From Hyaloperonospora brassicae (lineage: Eukaryota; Oomycota; Peronosporomycetes; Peronosporales; Peronosporaceae), in the NCBI GenBank assembly GCA_947650285.1, contig CANTFL010001018.1:80658-144657 (forward strand): a DNA stretch of 64,000 bases, given 5' to 3'. The notes under the pieces are model-generated. The model had not been told where the DNA came from and did not search any database. It saw only the letters and a program-made list of their open reading frames with translations. Shown one piece after another: positions 1 through 10,300 of this stretch. Made by a program: the position numbers and the translations under genes. Each line of letters opens with the position of its first letter. Position 1 is the stretch's first letter.

Positions 1-1255
1 TGCTGCATCCCATAGCCACAGGTCCAAACTCTCTGTCGGAGACACTTCTCCTCCCGGCCTTTCTGGTACACCGTCATCCAGCTCCGTCTTGTTTCCTACA
101 TGCCGGCCAGAAACGACTTGCTTTGCTTGACCTGACTTTGACGCTGCTGAAAATAGCATTTGCTGCTTCTGCCGACGTCGCAGAGCTTTCCGCCCCACTT
201 GGCTTCGCTTACGCTGTAACAAGATAGCCGCCGTCATCCTCGAGCTCTGAATCACACACACACTCATGCATCGCGTACCTGTGGCAGCGCAAGCTCCAGT
301 ACTCGTGACCAATCGTCAATCTCGCGACTGACAATCAGCACGTCGACTACCGTGTTCACATTCAGAATATGGTCCAGTCGCTCTGGAACATTCTCCTGAA
401 TCGGCAGTCGAACTGTCGGGACACCAGCGTGGACGGCAGCATCAAGCGTTGCTCCCTGCAAACGCACACACACACACACCGACAGTAGCATCAACTTTGT
501 GCACGTGTCGACACACTACTTTGACTCACTTCTCATGGCAATCTGCGCACCTTTTTGCGCGATTTGTCCACAAGACCACCAATTACGTATACCTTCTCAG
601 GATCGATCTTGTCCAGCACATGTGGCGAATCCGGCGATAAATACACGAGTTGGTCCGCCTGAAAGTGTTCGGTAATACTGTTACCATTGCGTCGCCACTG
701 AACATGCCAGTGGCTGGCGCCAAAGCGGTCCAACGAGTGCTCTAATTGCTCGCTGGGATTGCAAAAGATCAGCTGAAACGGGTCTGGCATCTTTTTTACA
801 GCACCGTAACAGAGTTTCAGCTGTTTGGCCAAACTGCGAAGCTCCTTCTCGTTCATGAGGCTGTCGAAGCTCAAATCAATGGCAATGCGCTGACTGGAAC
901 TGTCTGAAGCAGCCGCTCGTTCGAGACGCTGCTGGGTCTCGTGTTTCTCGATGGTCTCTTGGTTCAGGTGAGCATAGCGCTGCTCTATTGGGATAGAGAC
1001 GTTGTAAGTTACGGTTAGTCCATGTTTGTATAACGTGCTCTAATCTCGTTCGGTACCTGCAGTCATCGCGTGGAGTAGCGCATAGCGTTCCTTCTTGTGG
1101 CGCTCACGTCTCAAGCGCCGCGGTTGCTGACCTGATCTGCTTCGTTGAGGTGTGGATGTCATGGGAGGAGATGCAGGCGGAGTTGCAACGGCCACGTCGA
1201 GCTCTGTAGCGTCGACAGGGTCGCGGCACGAAGCCTCTGACGGTGGTGTCACCAT
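1..1255 (-). CDS. TRM10: TRM10-family tRNA (guanine-N1)-methyltransferase, 3' end outside window
   Basis: SPOUT-fold enzyme that methylates G9 of tRNAs with S-adenosylmethionine. Four exons are visible on the minus strand: 1255-1057, about 984-551, 455-279 and 246-1, the last running open off the window edge. Exon 2 carries the family blocks LSFDSLMNEKELRSLAKQL, VYLSPDSPHVL and VYVIGGLVDKS; exon 3 continues with GVPTVRLPIQENV and a conserved W before LPQ. The N-terminus is basic (RRLRRERHKKERYALL), as in other TRM10 proteins, and the C-terminal exon is also basic and Gln-rich. I chose the ATG at 1255 because it opens the basic N-terminal region; the frame is also open upstream. The first acceptor could be 984 or 981. 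The last intron (278-247) is only 32 bp. The family is clear from the SPOUT-domain motifs; exact ends are inferred. Confidence 0.88.
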
Positions 1256-2639
1256 GGTGGTCCGACTGAAAAGCGCATCTAATCGATCGATAGCGTACTG
1301 TAAAGGGTGATCTATTCGATTGCAAATAGCGGATTTCTCCACCTCGCCGTGCCAATGTAGTTGTTAGAGCGGTCTCATATCCTGAAGTTGATCGTCGGTT
1401 CTTACATACGGCCTGAAAAATAGGCACCTGATGCAGGTCATAGCGAATGGTCAGGTCTTGAGGACGTGAAGAGAGCGAGAAGAAGTGAACAGTGCGAGAG
1501 GAAGTGTTATGACAGAGGTGAACGACGGATTGAGCGCGCGGATAACGTTTTGCGTAGAGGCATATGTTTGTAATGACTAGCGTGCCGTTGCTTCGACCAG
1601 CAATAAGTCGGTTGTAGGGCTTATCGTGCAATCCACATCCACCGGCTCTGCACTCACTGGAATGTGTGCCAAGGAAGAGCTTGTGCAATGAGCGATGTTC
1701 ATGATGCAGACACTGAGAAGCGCAATCAATGTAATATTGCAAGGCGTGAGCACATCTCCGAAAAGCCCACGGAGGTCATTGCCAGCTGCTGGAATGCGAT
1801 ATTCTGATACTAATGCAACAAGTTACACCAATTCAACATAACTCACTTGATTGTCTGTCTGTCTGTCACACCGGCAAAGCAATTGAAACACAAACAGCAT
1901 AACCATATGCGTATCACGAAACGCACCCACACGGTATGGCCGCATACTGTCCTCCATCTGGCGCGCGAAAGGGTACGATACCGCTAACACGCACGATATC
2001 CTGCTACGCTGCATATCTGCCGTTGGTTGTTCGGTCAACACACAACGTGTCGATCGTATCTTCGACAGGTCGACAACGGGAGACTGACAGTCAGTCCGAT
2101 GGCACATCAGATGTTGACGTTCGACTGGGCGACTCTGACCTCCGTGTCTGACATGACACAGTCGGTATGAACAAAGACAGTCCGTCTTCAAGGAATCGTC
2201 GATCAAGTCAGTGAGGGGACACTGACTGCTGCACAACGAGTGCAGCGGGTCGACTGCATTGTCAATGCTTTGTGCAGCACGGCGGGGGATAGCCGCCGCA
2301 AGGAAACGCCGACGACGAGGAACCACTCACGTGATTGTCATTGGGCCCGAAGAGAGCGGGCGGGCGTTCTCTCGTTGACGACAACGCCACACGGTCGTCG
2401 ATCGTTGGGGCGAGATGGGACCAACAATTTGATGCCTTGCGCACGGAAAAGACTCGTGAATCGGACAAGTGCATTGCAGCAGTAGCAGCCCGAGCGACTT
2501 GGCCAGTTCAGTTAGTTGGTAATGAATGAACACGAAAGGATTCGGTCGCCAGTTGGCAGGATAGACTTCCGCCTGCGGACAAGGGACACATTGGTCAGGA
2601 GAGACGTTTGGGTATTCTGCCACAACCAGTCGACCAGTG
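1256..2639. other. Gap without a confident gene
   Basis: Upstream of TRM10 several open minus-strand stretches (about 1104-1742 and 1823-2326) read partly like coding sequence, for example GRSNGTLVITN followed by an aromatic, Ser-rich segment. No family is recognisable and the frames do not join by clean splice sites. It may hold exons of an unassigned minus-strand gene or simply the 5' flank of TRM10. Confidence 0.4.
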
Positions 2640-2640
2640 T

Positions 2641-2759
2641 AGTCGTAGTCGTAGTAGCAGTAGTAGTAGTCGTAGTCGTAGTCGTAGTCGTAGTCGTAGT
2701 AGTCGTAGTCGTAGTAGTAGTAGTAATAGTAGTAGTTGTTGTTGTAGTAGCAGCAGTAG
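2641..2759. repeat. Imperfect GTA/GTC trinucleotide repeat
   Basis: About 120 bp built from interspersed AGT, CGT and similar triplets. All six frames stay open through it and give low-complexity translations, so open frames here are not evidence of coding. It lies about 400 bp upstream of the ankyrin-FYVE start codon. Confidence 0.9.
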
Positions 2760-3170
2760 GACAACAACTACTGCTATAACCACTGGACCAAAAGAGGACG
2801 AGATGCTGGTCCGATGTCGTCCGATTGTAAGCCACGGTGATGGGCTAGCGCCGTCTGGCGCGACCCAGTGCACATCCTCGCATCGAGCATCTCGACCCGT
2901 CCCCACGCGCTCTATAACCTATCGGCGCGATGCATCCTCGAAGCGACAGCAACCCGTCATCCGTCATACCCTCTCCAACCTGCTACCGTAGCTCTTCGCG
3001 CCCAGCGTAGTACCGCAGGATGAGCGGCCGAACTCTGCTCGCGTCCGCGCCGACGAGCACACGACACACTCGACACCAGAGCGCTTCACAACTGGAAAAG
3101 GCCGCAGCGCACTCGTCTGTCTGTTTCGCAGCAGCTGCAGGCGCGGAGCAGGAGCAGCCAGAGACCGATC

Positions 3171-5189
3171 ATGCCAGAGGTGCGCCCTGAAGCGCCTGCC
3201 GCAGCCACCGCCTCGCCCGAGCCCACTACCACAAGCAATAGCAGTAGTAGTACTAGTAGTACTACTACTGCTACTGCTACTGCCACAAGCACAAGTGATG
3301 GCAGCAGTTGCTCCAGTACGGGCTGCAGCAGCGCGGACCACGACTACGCGAGTGCGTACAGCAAGAAGCTCATGGATATGCCGCGTCGGTCGTTGCGCGC
3401 CGACTCGCTCGGCGTCGACCGCAGCTCGCGACCGCACTTTAAAGAAGGCATTCGGCTGGCCGAGACGGGTCGCTGGACGTCGCTGCTCGAGCGCGTGACG
3501 GCCGACCCGCAGCTGGCGCGACACAAGGACCACCATGGGATGCTGCCGCTGCACTGGGCCTGTACGGAAGACGACACGCCGACCAAAGCCGTGCAGACGC
3601 TGCTCGCGGCGTTCCCCGAGGCTGTGATAACGAAGAACAATGCACAGTACCTGCCGATCCATATTGCAGTGAAGGCGCGCGCGCCACTCGAAACACTGCG
3701 GCTGCTGGTGCAGGCACGGCCGAGTTCGTTGATGATGGAGACGCCGGCTGGCAAGACAGTGATTCAGCTCGCTAGGGAGATGCAGTTGCCGCAGAAAGAC
3801 TTGGCGATGCTCGAGCGCGCAGAGCAGGACTACTTGGACCTCAGTGAAGACGACGACGAAGCGTTCGACTATGAAAACGTCAAGCGCGACATTGAAATGC
3901 AGAGCCAGATGCTGCGCGAGAGCATGCTGCATCCGCCGTCGATGAACAGCCCGAACGCGTCGTTGCTGCAGTCGAATCCCATTGGCGCTTCGTTTGATCT
4001 CAGTGCCATGCAAAACCCGTTTGAGAACAGTCAAAACATGGTCACGACCCTGAGCTTTGTGGACGGGGCACTCGTGCAGTCGCAGCGGAATGCGCCACGG
4101 CCGTCGACACTTCCTCGAAAAGCTAGAGCTTCTCCCGAGGCATTGGGACCCGAGAACGCGCTGGCTACAACTCTGACTGCGCAGCCAACGCAGACTGAAG
4201 ACGTGCCTGCACAGGTTCTTGTGCGGTCGGTCAGTGCGCGTGAAGTCCCACACGCGCCGGTCTGTGCGGCTGTCGACAACACTCGACCAATTTATGAGCC
4301 TTGCCACAACGCTGGTGTATGCGGCGTGTGCTACAAAAAGTTCTCCATGTTCCGCAAGAAGTACCAGTGCAAGGGATGCTTCATCTACCTGTGCAAAAAG
4401 CACGTGGCGGGCAAAGTCATGCTGCCCGAGCACGCGAAAAAGCGCTCGGTATGCGGTGACTGCTATCGCATCCATCGAAATGGACCGGCAATCGCTCAAT
4501 CGACTGGTGGTGCTCGAGCAGCACGCGCGTCCGGCAGTCATGTTTCCAGCTCGGGTCCGTTACCGGACCGAAAAGATCCGAATCTGCGCATCGATACTGC
4601 GTCTGCCCCTTCGACGAATCCGGAAGCAATGGATACGATCAGCAACAACAGTTTGCTGTGCAACAACTTCCGGCCGAGCAATTTGCTTGGCTCTCGACTG
4701 AACAGTACCCGCACAACACGTGCTGAGTCTACCCAGTCAATGATGGGTCGTCCCTCGAATGTTCCTGGTCCGCAGATGAACTTGCGGTACAGCACTACTA
4801 CGGTTGGCGCACGGCCCAACTGGACACCGGGCTCTAGTCGCTCGCACGGCACGAACACTTCCGTAAGTGACACGACAGTGAGTCTTACAGACAGCGACCA
4901 CCCGGCTGCGGATGTCGGTGCGCTACAGCACCGAGTGGGTACGTTGGAAGAGTGCAACAAGATCCTCATGACCCGTGTGGCCGACCAAGAGAGGCAGTAC
5001 AACGAGGCCATGTTGCTGCTAACGACGACGATGACCCGCGTAGCCGAGATGGAGATTCGTTTGCCAACAGAGCGAAGCAAGTCGTATCGAGGAACGGGTG
5101 GTTCCACGACTGCCTCGGAGAGAGCATCCGAGCTGGACTGCAACGACAAGTTTTCGTTCCCGACGCCGTTCGTGGAGAAGTATGATTGA
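3171..5189 (+). CDS. Ankyrin repeat and FYVE-type zinc finger protein
   Basis: Single-exon protein of 672 residues. After a Ser/Thr-rich low-complexity N-terminus (about 20-60) come ankyrin-like repeats at about 123-205, with the consensus-like GMLPLHWACTEDD and YLPIHIAVKARAPLETL. A cysteine-rich FYVE-type finger follows at about 380-432, with four CxxC-like pairs: CGVC, CKGC, CKKH and CGDC. The C-terminus has a predicted coiled coil (about 583-635). FYVE fingers usually bind phosphatidylinositol 3-phosphate on endosomes, but the basic RRHHCR core is replaced here by RKKYQCKGC, so lipid binding is not assured. Oomycetes carry many ankyrin or START proteins with FYVE fingers, which suggests a trafficking or signalling adaptor. 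The start is the first in-frame ATG after a short 5' leader. The domain calls are good; the cellular role is inferred. Confidence 0.85.
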   Translation: MPEVRPEAPAAATASPEPTTTSNSSSSTSSTTTATATATSTSDGSSCSSTGCSSADHDYASAYSKKLMDMPRRSLRADSLGVDRSSRPHFKEGIRLAETGRWTSLLERVTADPQLARHKDHHGMLPLHWACTEDDTPTKAVQTLLAAFPEAVITKNNAQYLPIHIAVKARAPLETLRLLVQARPSSLMMETPAGKTVIQLAREMQLPQKDLAMLERAEQDYLDLSEDDDEAFDYENVKRDIEMQSQMLRESMLHPPSMNSPNASLLQSNPIGASFDLSAMQNPFENSQNMVTTLSFVDGALVQSQRNAPRPSTLPRKARASPEALGPENALATTLTAQPTQTEDVPAQVLVRSVSAREVPHAPVCAAVDNTRPIYEPCHNAGVCGVCYKKFSMFRKKYQCKGCFIYLCKKHVAGKVMLPEHAKKRSVCGDCYRIHRNGPAIAQSTGGARAARASGSHVSSSGPLPDRKDPNLRIDTASAPSTNPEAMDTISNNSLLCNNFRPSNLLGSRLNSTRTTRAESTQSMMGRPSNVPGPQMNLRYSTTTVGARPNWTPGSSRSHGTNTSVSDTTVSLTDSDHPAADVGALQHRVGTLEECNKILMTRVADQERQYNEAMLLLTTTMTRVAEMEIRLPTERSKSYRGTGGSTTASERASELDCNDKFSFPTPFVEKYD

Positions 5190-5474
5190 TTGCTTGCAAC
5201 TTATGTGGACAATACGAATGAAGTATTAGTACCGACGTCATTGCGTGCTCGACAAGCGAGTGGGGCAGGCAGTAGTTGGTTCCAAGTGGAACCGGGACGT
5301 ATTGACAAGCACGACGGCAGGAGATTAGTGATAGATAAGCTGGACAGATGCTACAATGAAGTATTGTATGTTGATGTAATGGCTGTGTTTCTGCCACTCC
5401 AAGTACATACACGAGGTGGTGCCTTGCCAAACGTTGGCACTTACACGAATACGAGTAGCAGTGGTCCATACAAT

Positions 5475-5506
5475 ATGAGCAGCGCAGATCATGAGCAGCG
5501 CAGATC
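5475..5506. repeat. Perfect tandem duplication of a 16-bp unit
   Basis: The unit ATGAGCAGCGCAGATC occurs twice head to tail and is followed by a partial third copy (ATGAGCA). Confidence 0.85.
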
Positions 5507-7067
5507 ATGAGCACCGATGTTTTGTTTGTTTCCTGGCCAAGTGGTGAGTAGTTCACCGTCAACACGAGTCTATAACAACCCGTCATAGTGTACAAGTTTC
5601 AACGCAATCTTCTGGCGTAGAAATCGTATCGTTGCCGCTCAGTGCCATTCGTACGTCCTTGTTCGGCAATAGGTACTTGTGCGAATCAATCACGCACACA
5701 AGTTCGACGAGGAGAAGTTGTCTCGGTCCATTAGTACCTGTGTGGCACAACGCATACGCGAAAAGTTCGCTGCCAAGTCGTTGCAGATCGAAAAGGCAGC
5801 ACCTTCTGGGTATGCGGTTGACCAGCCGCTAACTCTGTTGTGTTGAGCGACAAAGCGATGGACCGATGGCCCATTACCGCTATAGGGGCTGCACAATAAC
5901 TTGATGTCGTTTCTTCCGCTAAGCCTGTAACATGTCAAAACGACTCCTTCTCTGTATGTAAATCGTTCCCCGGCACATGTCAACACGTCAGGCGAGTGAG
6001 TGTACTGGCGTTCGACGTGCTGACACTTTGTATCTGTATTCGCACTCGGTACGAACTTTGAGATATTTACGATACACACAATGCCGAGAAAGCGTGCAGA
6101 TGGGCAGAATAGTGCCACATTGACCCGTACTTGAGCTTTCAGGACAGTGTGCCATACGGGTAGCAATGGCCATAGTGTGGGAAGAAATGCGCGAGGCATT
6201 GAAGCTCCGGCACATTGTTTGCATACGAAACTGCGAAGGTCTGAGTGGACACGACTGCTTACGTGAGGGACAAAGGATTACGGTAACGACGAAGACGGGA
6301 ACTGTAGCAACGTCAGTCGGGACACTACTACAACGAGGTCTCTATCGTATTTGCCTTATGCAAACGAGTGTGTGCTCCTTTTGTCACCAACGCAAGCGGT
6401 CGTAAGTAGGCGACAGGATGCACTCAAGTCGAGGATCTATCCACCAGCGTTTTAATGCTCGTTTCATTATGCAACTGATGCGACGGCACATTTCGTTCCT
6501 TCTTCACCGGAGCTGTTTTCAACGGAAAAGCACAAACCGATGTGCAAAGGGGCAGACAGATGTCCACCGCTGCTGTATAGCGCAGTGTGACTGACGACGC
6601 ACTCGGTGTGCAATGATGGCCTCTGTGGTGGTGGAGATAGAGTGGGTCGAGCTAGCGCCATCACCGGCTGTTGCCCAAGTTCAAGGTGCCAGCCATGCGA
6701 CGGTAATTAGATAGAGACTGCGAGGACTCTATTTGACGAGTCCAGGAATTGCTCGGTCGAAAACCAAAGGGTACCGACAGAGCGTCGGTCGGACACGCTC
6801 GAGCTGGTGGTGCGGACTCTATCGAGCGCTCGATCGGCACCTTCGACTAGTTTGAGGTAAACCAGTCAAGTCAATCGCACGGTAGCGCAAGCAAATAGCG
6901 CACCACAACCGACCAGTCAACCGCACGCGTCCCTAATGCAAACACGAACACGAGGTCCCGTATCCGGGACGCCATGCCCTTCGAATAGTGACCCAAACGC
7001 TCGCGCGCCTTTACTACCGCCGACGCCACTGTGGCAGACCGAACGACGCTTGGGACGACAGCGCTTC

Positions 7068-7087
7068 CACACACACACACACACACA
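7068..7087. repeat. (CA)n microsatellite
   Basis: Roughly ten CA units in the leader region upstream of the UBR ligase. Confidence 0.9.
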
Positions 7088-7296
7088 AAAAAGCGACCAA
7101 AAACGCGACCAAAAAAAGCAAAAGCGCAAAACAAGCGCGAAAACATCCCGAAACACGAGCCACTTGCGCCCTGCAGGCAAAAAAAGCCGCCCACGCAAAA
7201 AAGATCCAATCGATATACCCACAAATTAGCAAAAAAGTCGTTTCTTTCGCCTCGTGTTCTCCGTCCGCTTCTTCACTGCCCGCCAGGAGGCGACAC

Positions 7297-7318
7297 AGAG
7301 AGAGAGAGAGAGAGAGAC
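7297..7318. repeat. (GA)n microsatellite
   Basis: About ten GA units, ending 30 bp before the UBR ligase ATG. Probably part of its 5' leader. Confidence 0.9.
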
Positions 7319-7347
7319 AGCGAGTGACTGAGCGAGTGCGCCGCCCG

Positions 7348-10300
7348 ATGGATCTGTTTGCGCGCGTAGCAAAGAAGAGCGCAGCGGACCCTCAGTCGCG
7401 ACCGCCGCCCACGACGCAGCGCGCGGCCGACGCGGCACTCCGTCGCAGTCCGCGGCACAGAGTGCGCGCGCTGCTGCACGAGATGCAGACGCGCGCGTCG
7501 TGGGGCGAGAAGGAGCACGCGCCCGAGGAGCAGCGGCTGCTGCAGGCGCTGCAGATGTGCGTCGTGGACGCGCCGAGTCGCGACGCGCTCGCGAAACTGC
7601 CCAAGCGCATGTGCGCGTACGAGTTCAAACCGGGAGACATTGCGTGGAACTGCCGCGTGTGTCAGGTACGGACCGTCAGCGGGTGAACGGGGACTTGGTA
7701 TGGCTGACAGATATGGGTACATATGGGTACATGTGGGTACATGTCGTGGTGTGGTACGCGGTGCAACTGTAGGTGGATGAGACGTGTGTGATGTGCAACG
7801 ATTGCTTCATCTCGAGCGACCACGAGCACCACGAGGTGTTTTTCTACTACACGCACAGTGGGGGCTGCTGTGACTGCGGCGATACAGAGGCGTGGGCGCC
7901 CGAAGGCTTTTGCACTCGACATCGGGTATGTAGGGTGTCGTTTTCATCCATCGCGTGCTGGATGGGCAGTGATGGTGCGTAGAGTGTTACTCATTGTTGT
8001 GTGCTGTTTCTGTAGGGGGCGCAAGATGCCGATCCGTTGAGTTTCCTACCGCCGGATCTATTGCTCAAGTCGCGCGAATGTATTGACGAAGTGATGCAGC
8101 TGGTGCTGGATGCAATTAAAGAGGCTCGTTTTGGCTCGATCATTGATGCAGAGGACCTGAAGGTGGTGCGGGATAAGCTGGAACAGGACCCGCCGGAACG
8201 ACGGTATTCAGTTATTGTGCACTACAACGAGTTGCAGACGTCGCAGGAATTCGCGACGGCACTGAACAAGGCTCACCCGGCAATTGCTGTACGCTGAGAA
8301 GTATGTACCGAGTCGTGTGATGATAGTTGCCTAATGGTGCTTGTTCTTTTATGTGTCGATGTGCGAGCAGTACCAAATGCTTAAAATTGTTAGTGAAACG
8401 TCGTCGCAAAAACAGAGCACCGTGCGATCGAAGGCATCTCGCGATGACGTTCTCGAGCTCGCTGCGTCGCTGCATAAGCACAGGATTGTGACATCTATTG
8501 TCTCGTGCGAATACAAAGCGAGAGCACCGGTGATCAACTCGTTGATCCAATGGCTTGCTTCGTTAGCAAACCTTTCGGACGGCTTTTGCCGCCTGATTTG
8601 CGAGAAGGTACGACGTAGCACCAATCTTTGCAGCACAGAGCATTTACCGACGCTCGCTGGTGCAATCGTTTAACGCTATGGTTTGGTTGGGGTACAGATG
8701 TGCGCAGTAGAAAGCCTTGAACGTGATGACAGCAGCATGGAAGTCGATGAAGGAAGCGATTTTTCGATGCTCCGGGCTGTGATCATGGCTGACTCATTTT
8801 TGCCCAAAACAGAGAGCGACGCTCTTCATAGCTTGCTGATGGCTCTCCTGGCCGACCCTGTTTTCAAGCAAGCATTCGCAATTTCATTCACGTCGTCGTA
8901 TCGCCAGCTATATCGAGAATTTGTTGCTGGGGTTGGCAGCTCGACCGCTACCATATTAGCGTTCAGCGTGCAGTTTTTCAACCGAGCAACGTTTGTGAAG
9001 AAGCTGGTTGCTGAGTATGACCTTTTGGAAGTGCTGACGAACTCTGTGCTTGAGACGTTGCGGAAGAAGGAGAAAACGGATTTCATCGATGTTGCATTCG
9101 ACGGTACCTGGGATAACCTGGTACACTTACTGCATCCAGACCACAATCGAGAACTTGATCTTTGGGATGTGTTCGCGATGGGTATCCAGCGCTCACAAGG
9201 CACCACGTTACGCGATGTCGATGTGAGCGAACTGGCACACGAAGCTGAACGTGCGGGCTACCACATCAGGCACCAGAGAGAGATGTCGCCATTTTTGAGC
9301 CTGCCTCCTGAAACAGAATTTACCGGTCGGTTCGAGCTGGATGTCACGTCGCCAGTCTTTGTTTGCCGCCGCTACATGTCGGGCTTGCTAGATTTGCGAT
9401 ATGTGTTGCAAATTGAGGGTATCTCCGAAAGCTTTGTCTTGAAAAAAGGCGGCTTTCGTCTAGCTAGGTTTTTACTTTATCTTGCCTATATACAAGGAGC
9501 ATGTTCAGAGACGAGGCGTTTCGGAGATCACGTCGAGATGGAATCGCGCGGGTGGGTTGTGACCGTGGAGTTTGTATCGACGACATCTGACGTGTCTTCG
9601 TGGGTCGTATCGAACGCTTTCAAGACGGCTGGCGGGCCCGATGTAGCACGCTCTCCAGAGACATCGCGACTCTTGATCACAAAGCTTGCAAAGCCTTTGC
9701 TGGAGGCGATTTACTTTTGGCTTGCATCATCCGGCAAGTATTTCCCCCCTCCGGACTATCGGGTCGGAGACACTCTTCGCGCAGATCAGCTTGAAATAGC
9801 AGTTTCATGTCACTTTCCTCTTCAGCGCACGCTGTCACAATTGATTCGTGTACTCAGTGATTCCGCAAACGGTTTGGACATGTTTCTTTCCATGCTGAAA
9901 TGCAGCATACTGCAGGACGATGAATCCGTGTGGATTCACGATGCCGATAGCCCCATCGGGTTTTGGCACCGAGTGCAGCTGATTGAGCCTGTGCTGCAAG
10001 CGATCGTGTGGGATGCTCAAGTGCACTCGGGCTTGTGGGTGCGCAACGGCATGGCAGTAATCAACCACAGTATGAACTACGGTGAACCGCCGTTCTGTGC
10101 TCGATTTCGTGATCTCGATTTGTTGTTGCTTCAGTTTAGTTTCCAGCTTCTGGGTGTCGATTGGGTGATGGCATCAATCACAGAGCGCTTCGGCGTTCGA
10201 GAATGGTACGAAGCAGCACAAAGTAGCGATGCAAAAGAGGCAGAGCTGATGGTGACCGAGTGTCTGGCACTGTTATCACAGCTTGCGTCTGAATTACCTC

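Larger units (their letters stand above)
5190..7347. other. Intergenic DNA, no supported gene
   Basis: About 2.1 kb between the ankyrin-FYVE stop and the UBR ligase start. Short open frames lack any recognisable domain. The right part holds A-rich and simple-sequence tracts leading up to the ligase start codon and is probably its promoter and leader. Confidence 0.6.

Noticed and set aside
2516..2991. Open frames on both strands rich in Val, Tyr, Thr or Arg-Ser
   Set aside because: They are translations of the GTA/GTC repeat, open in all frames and without domain content.
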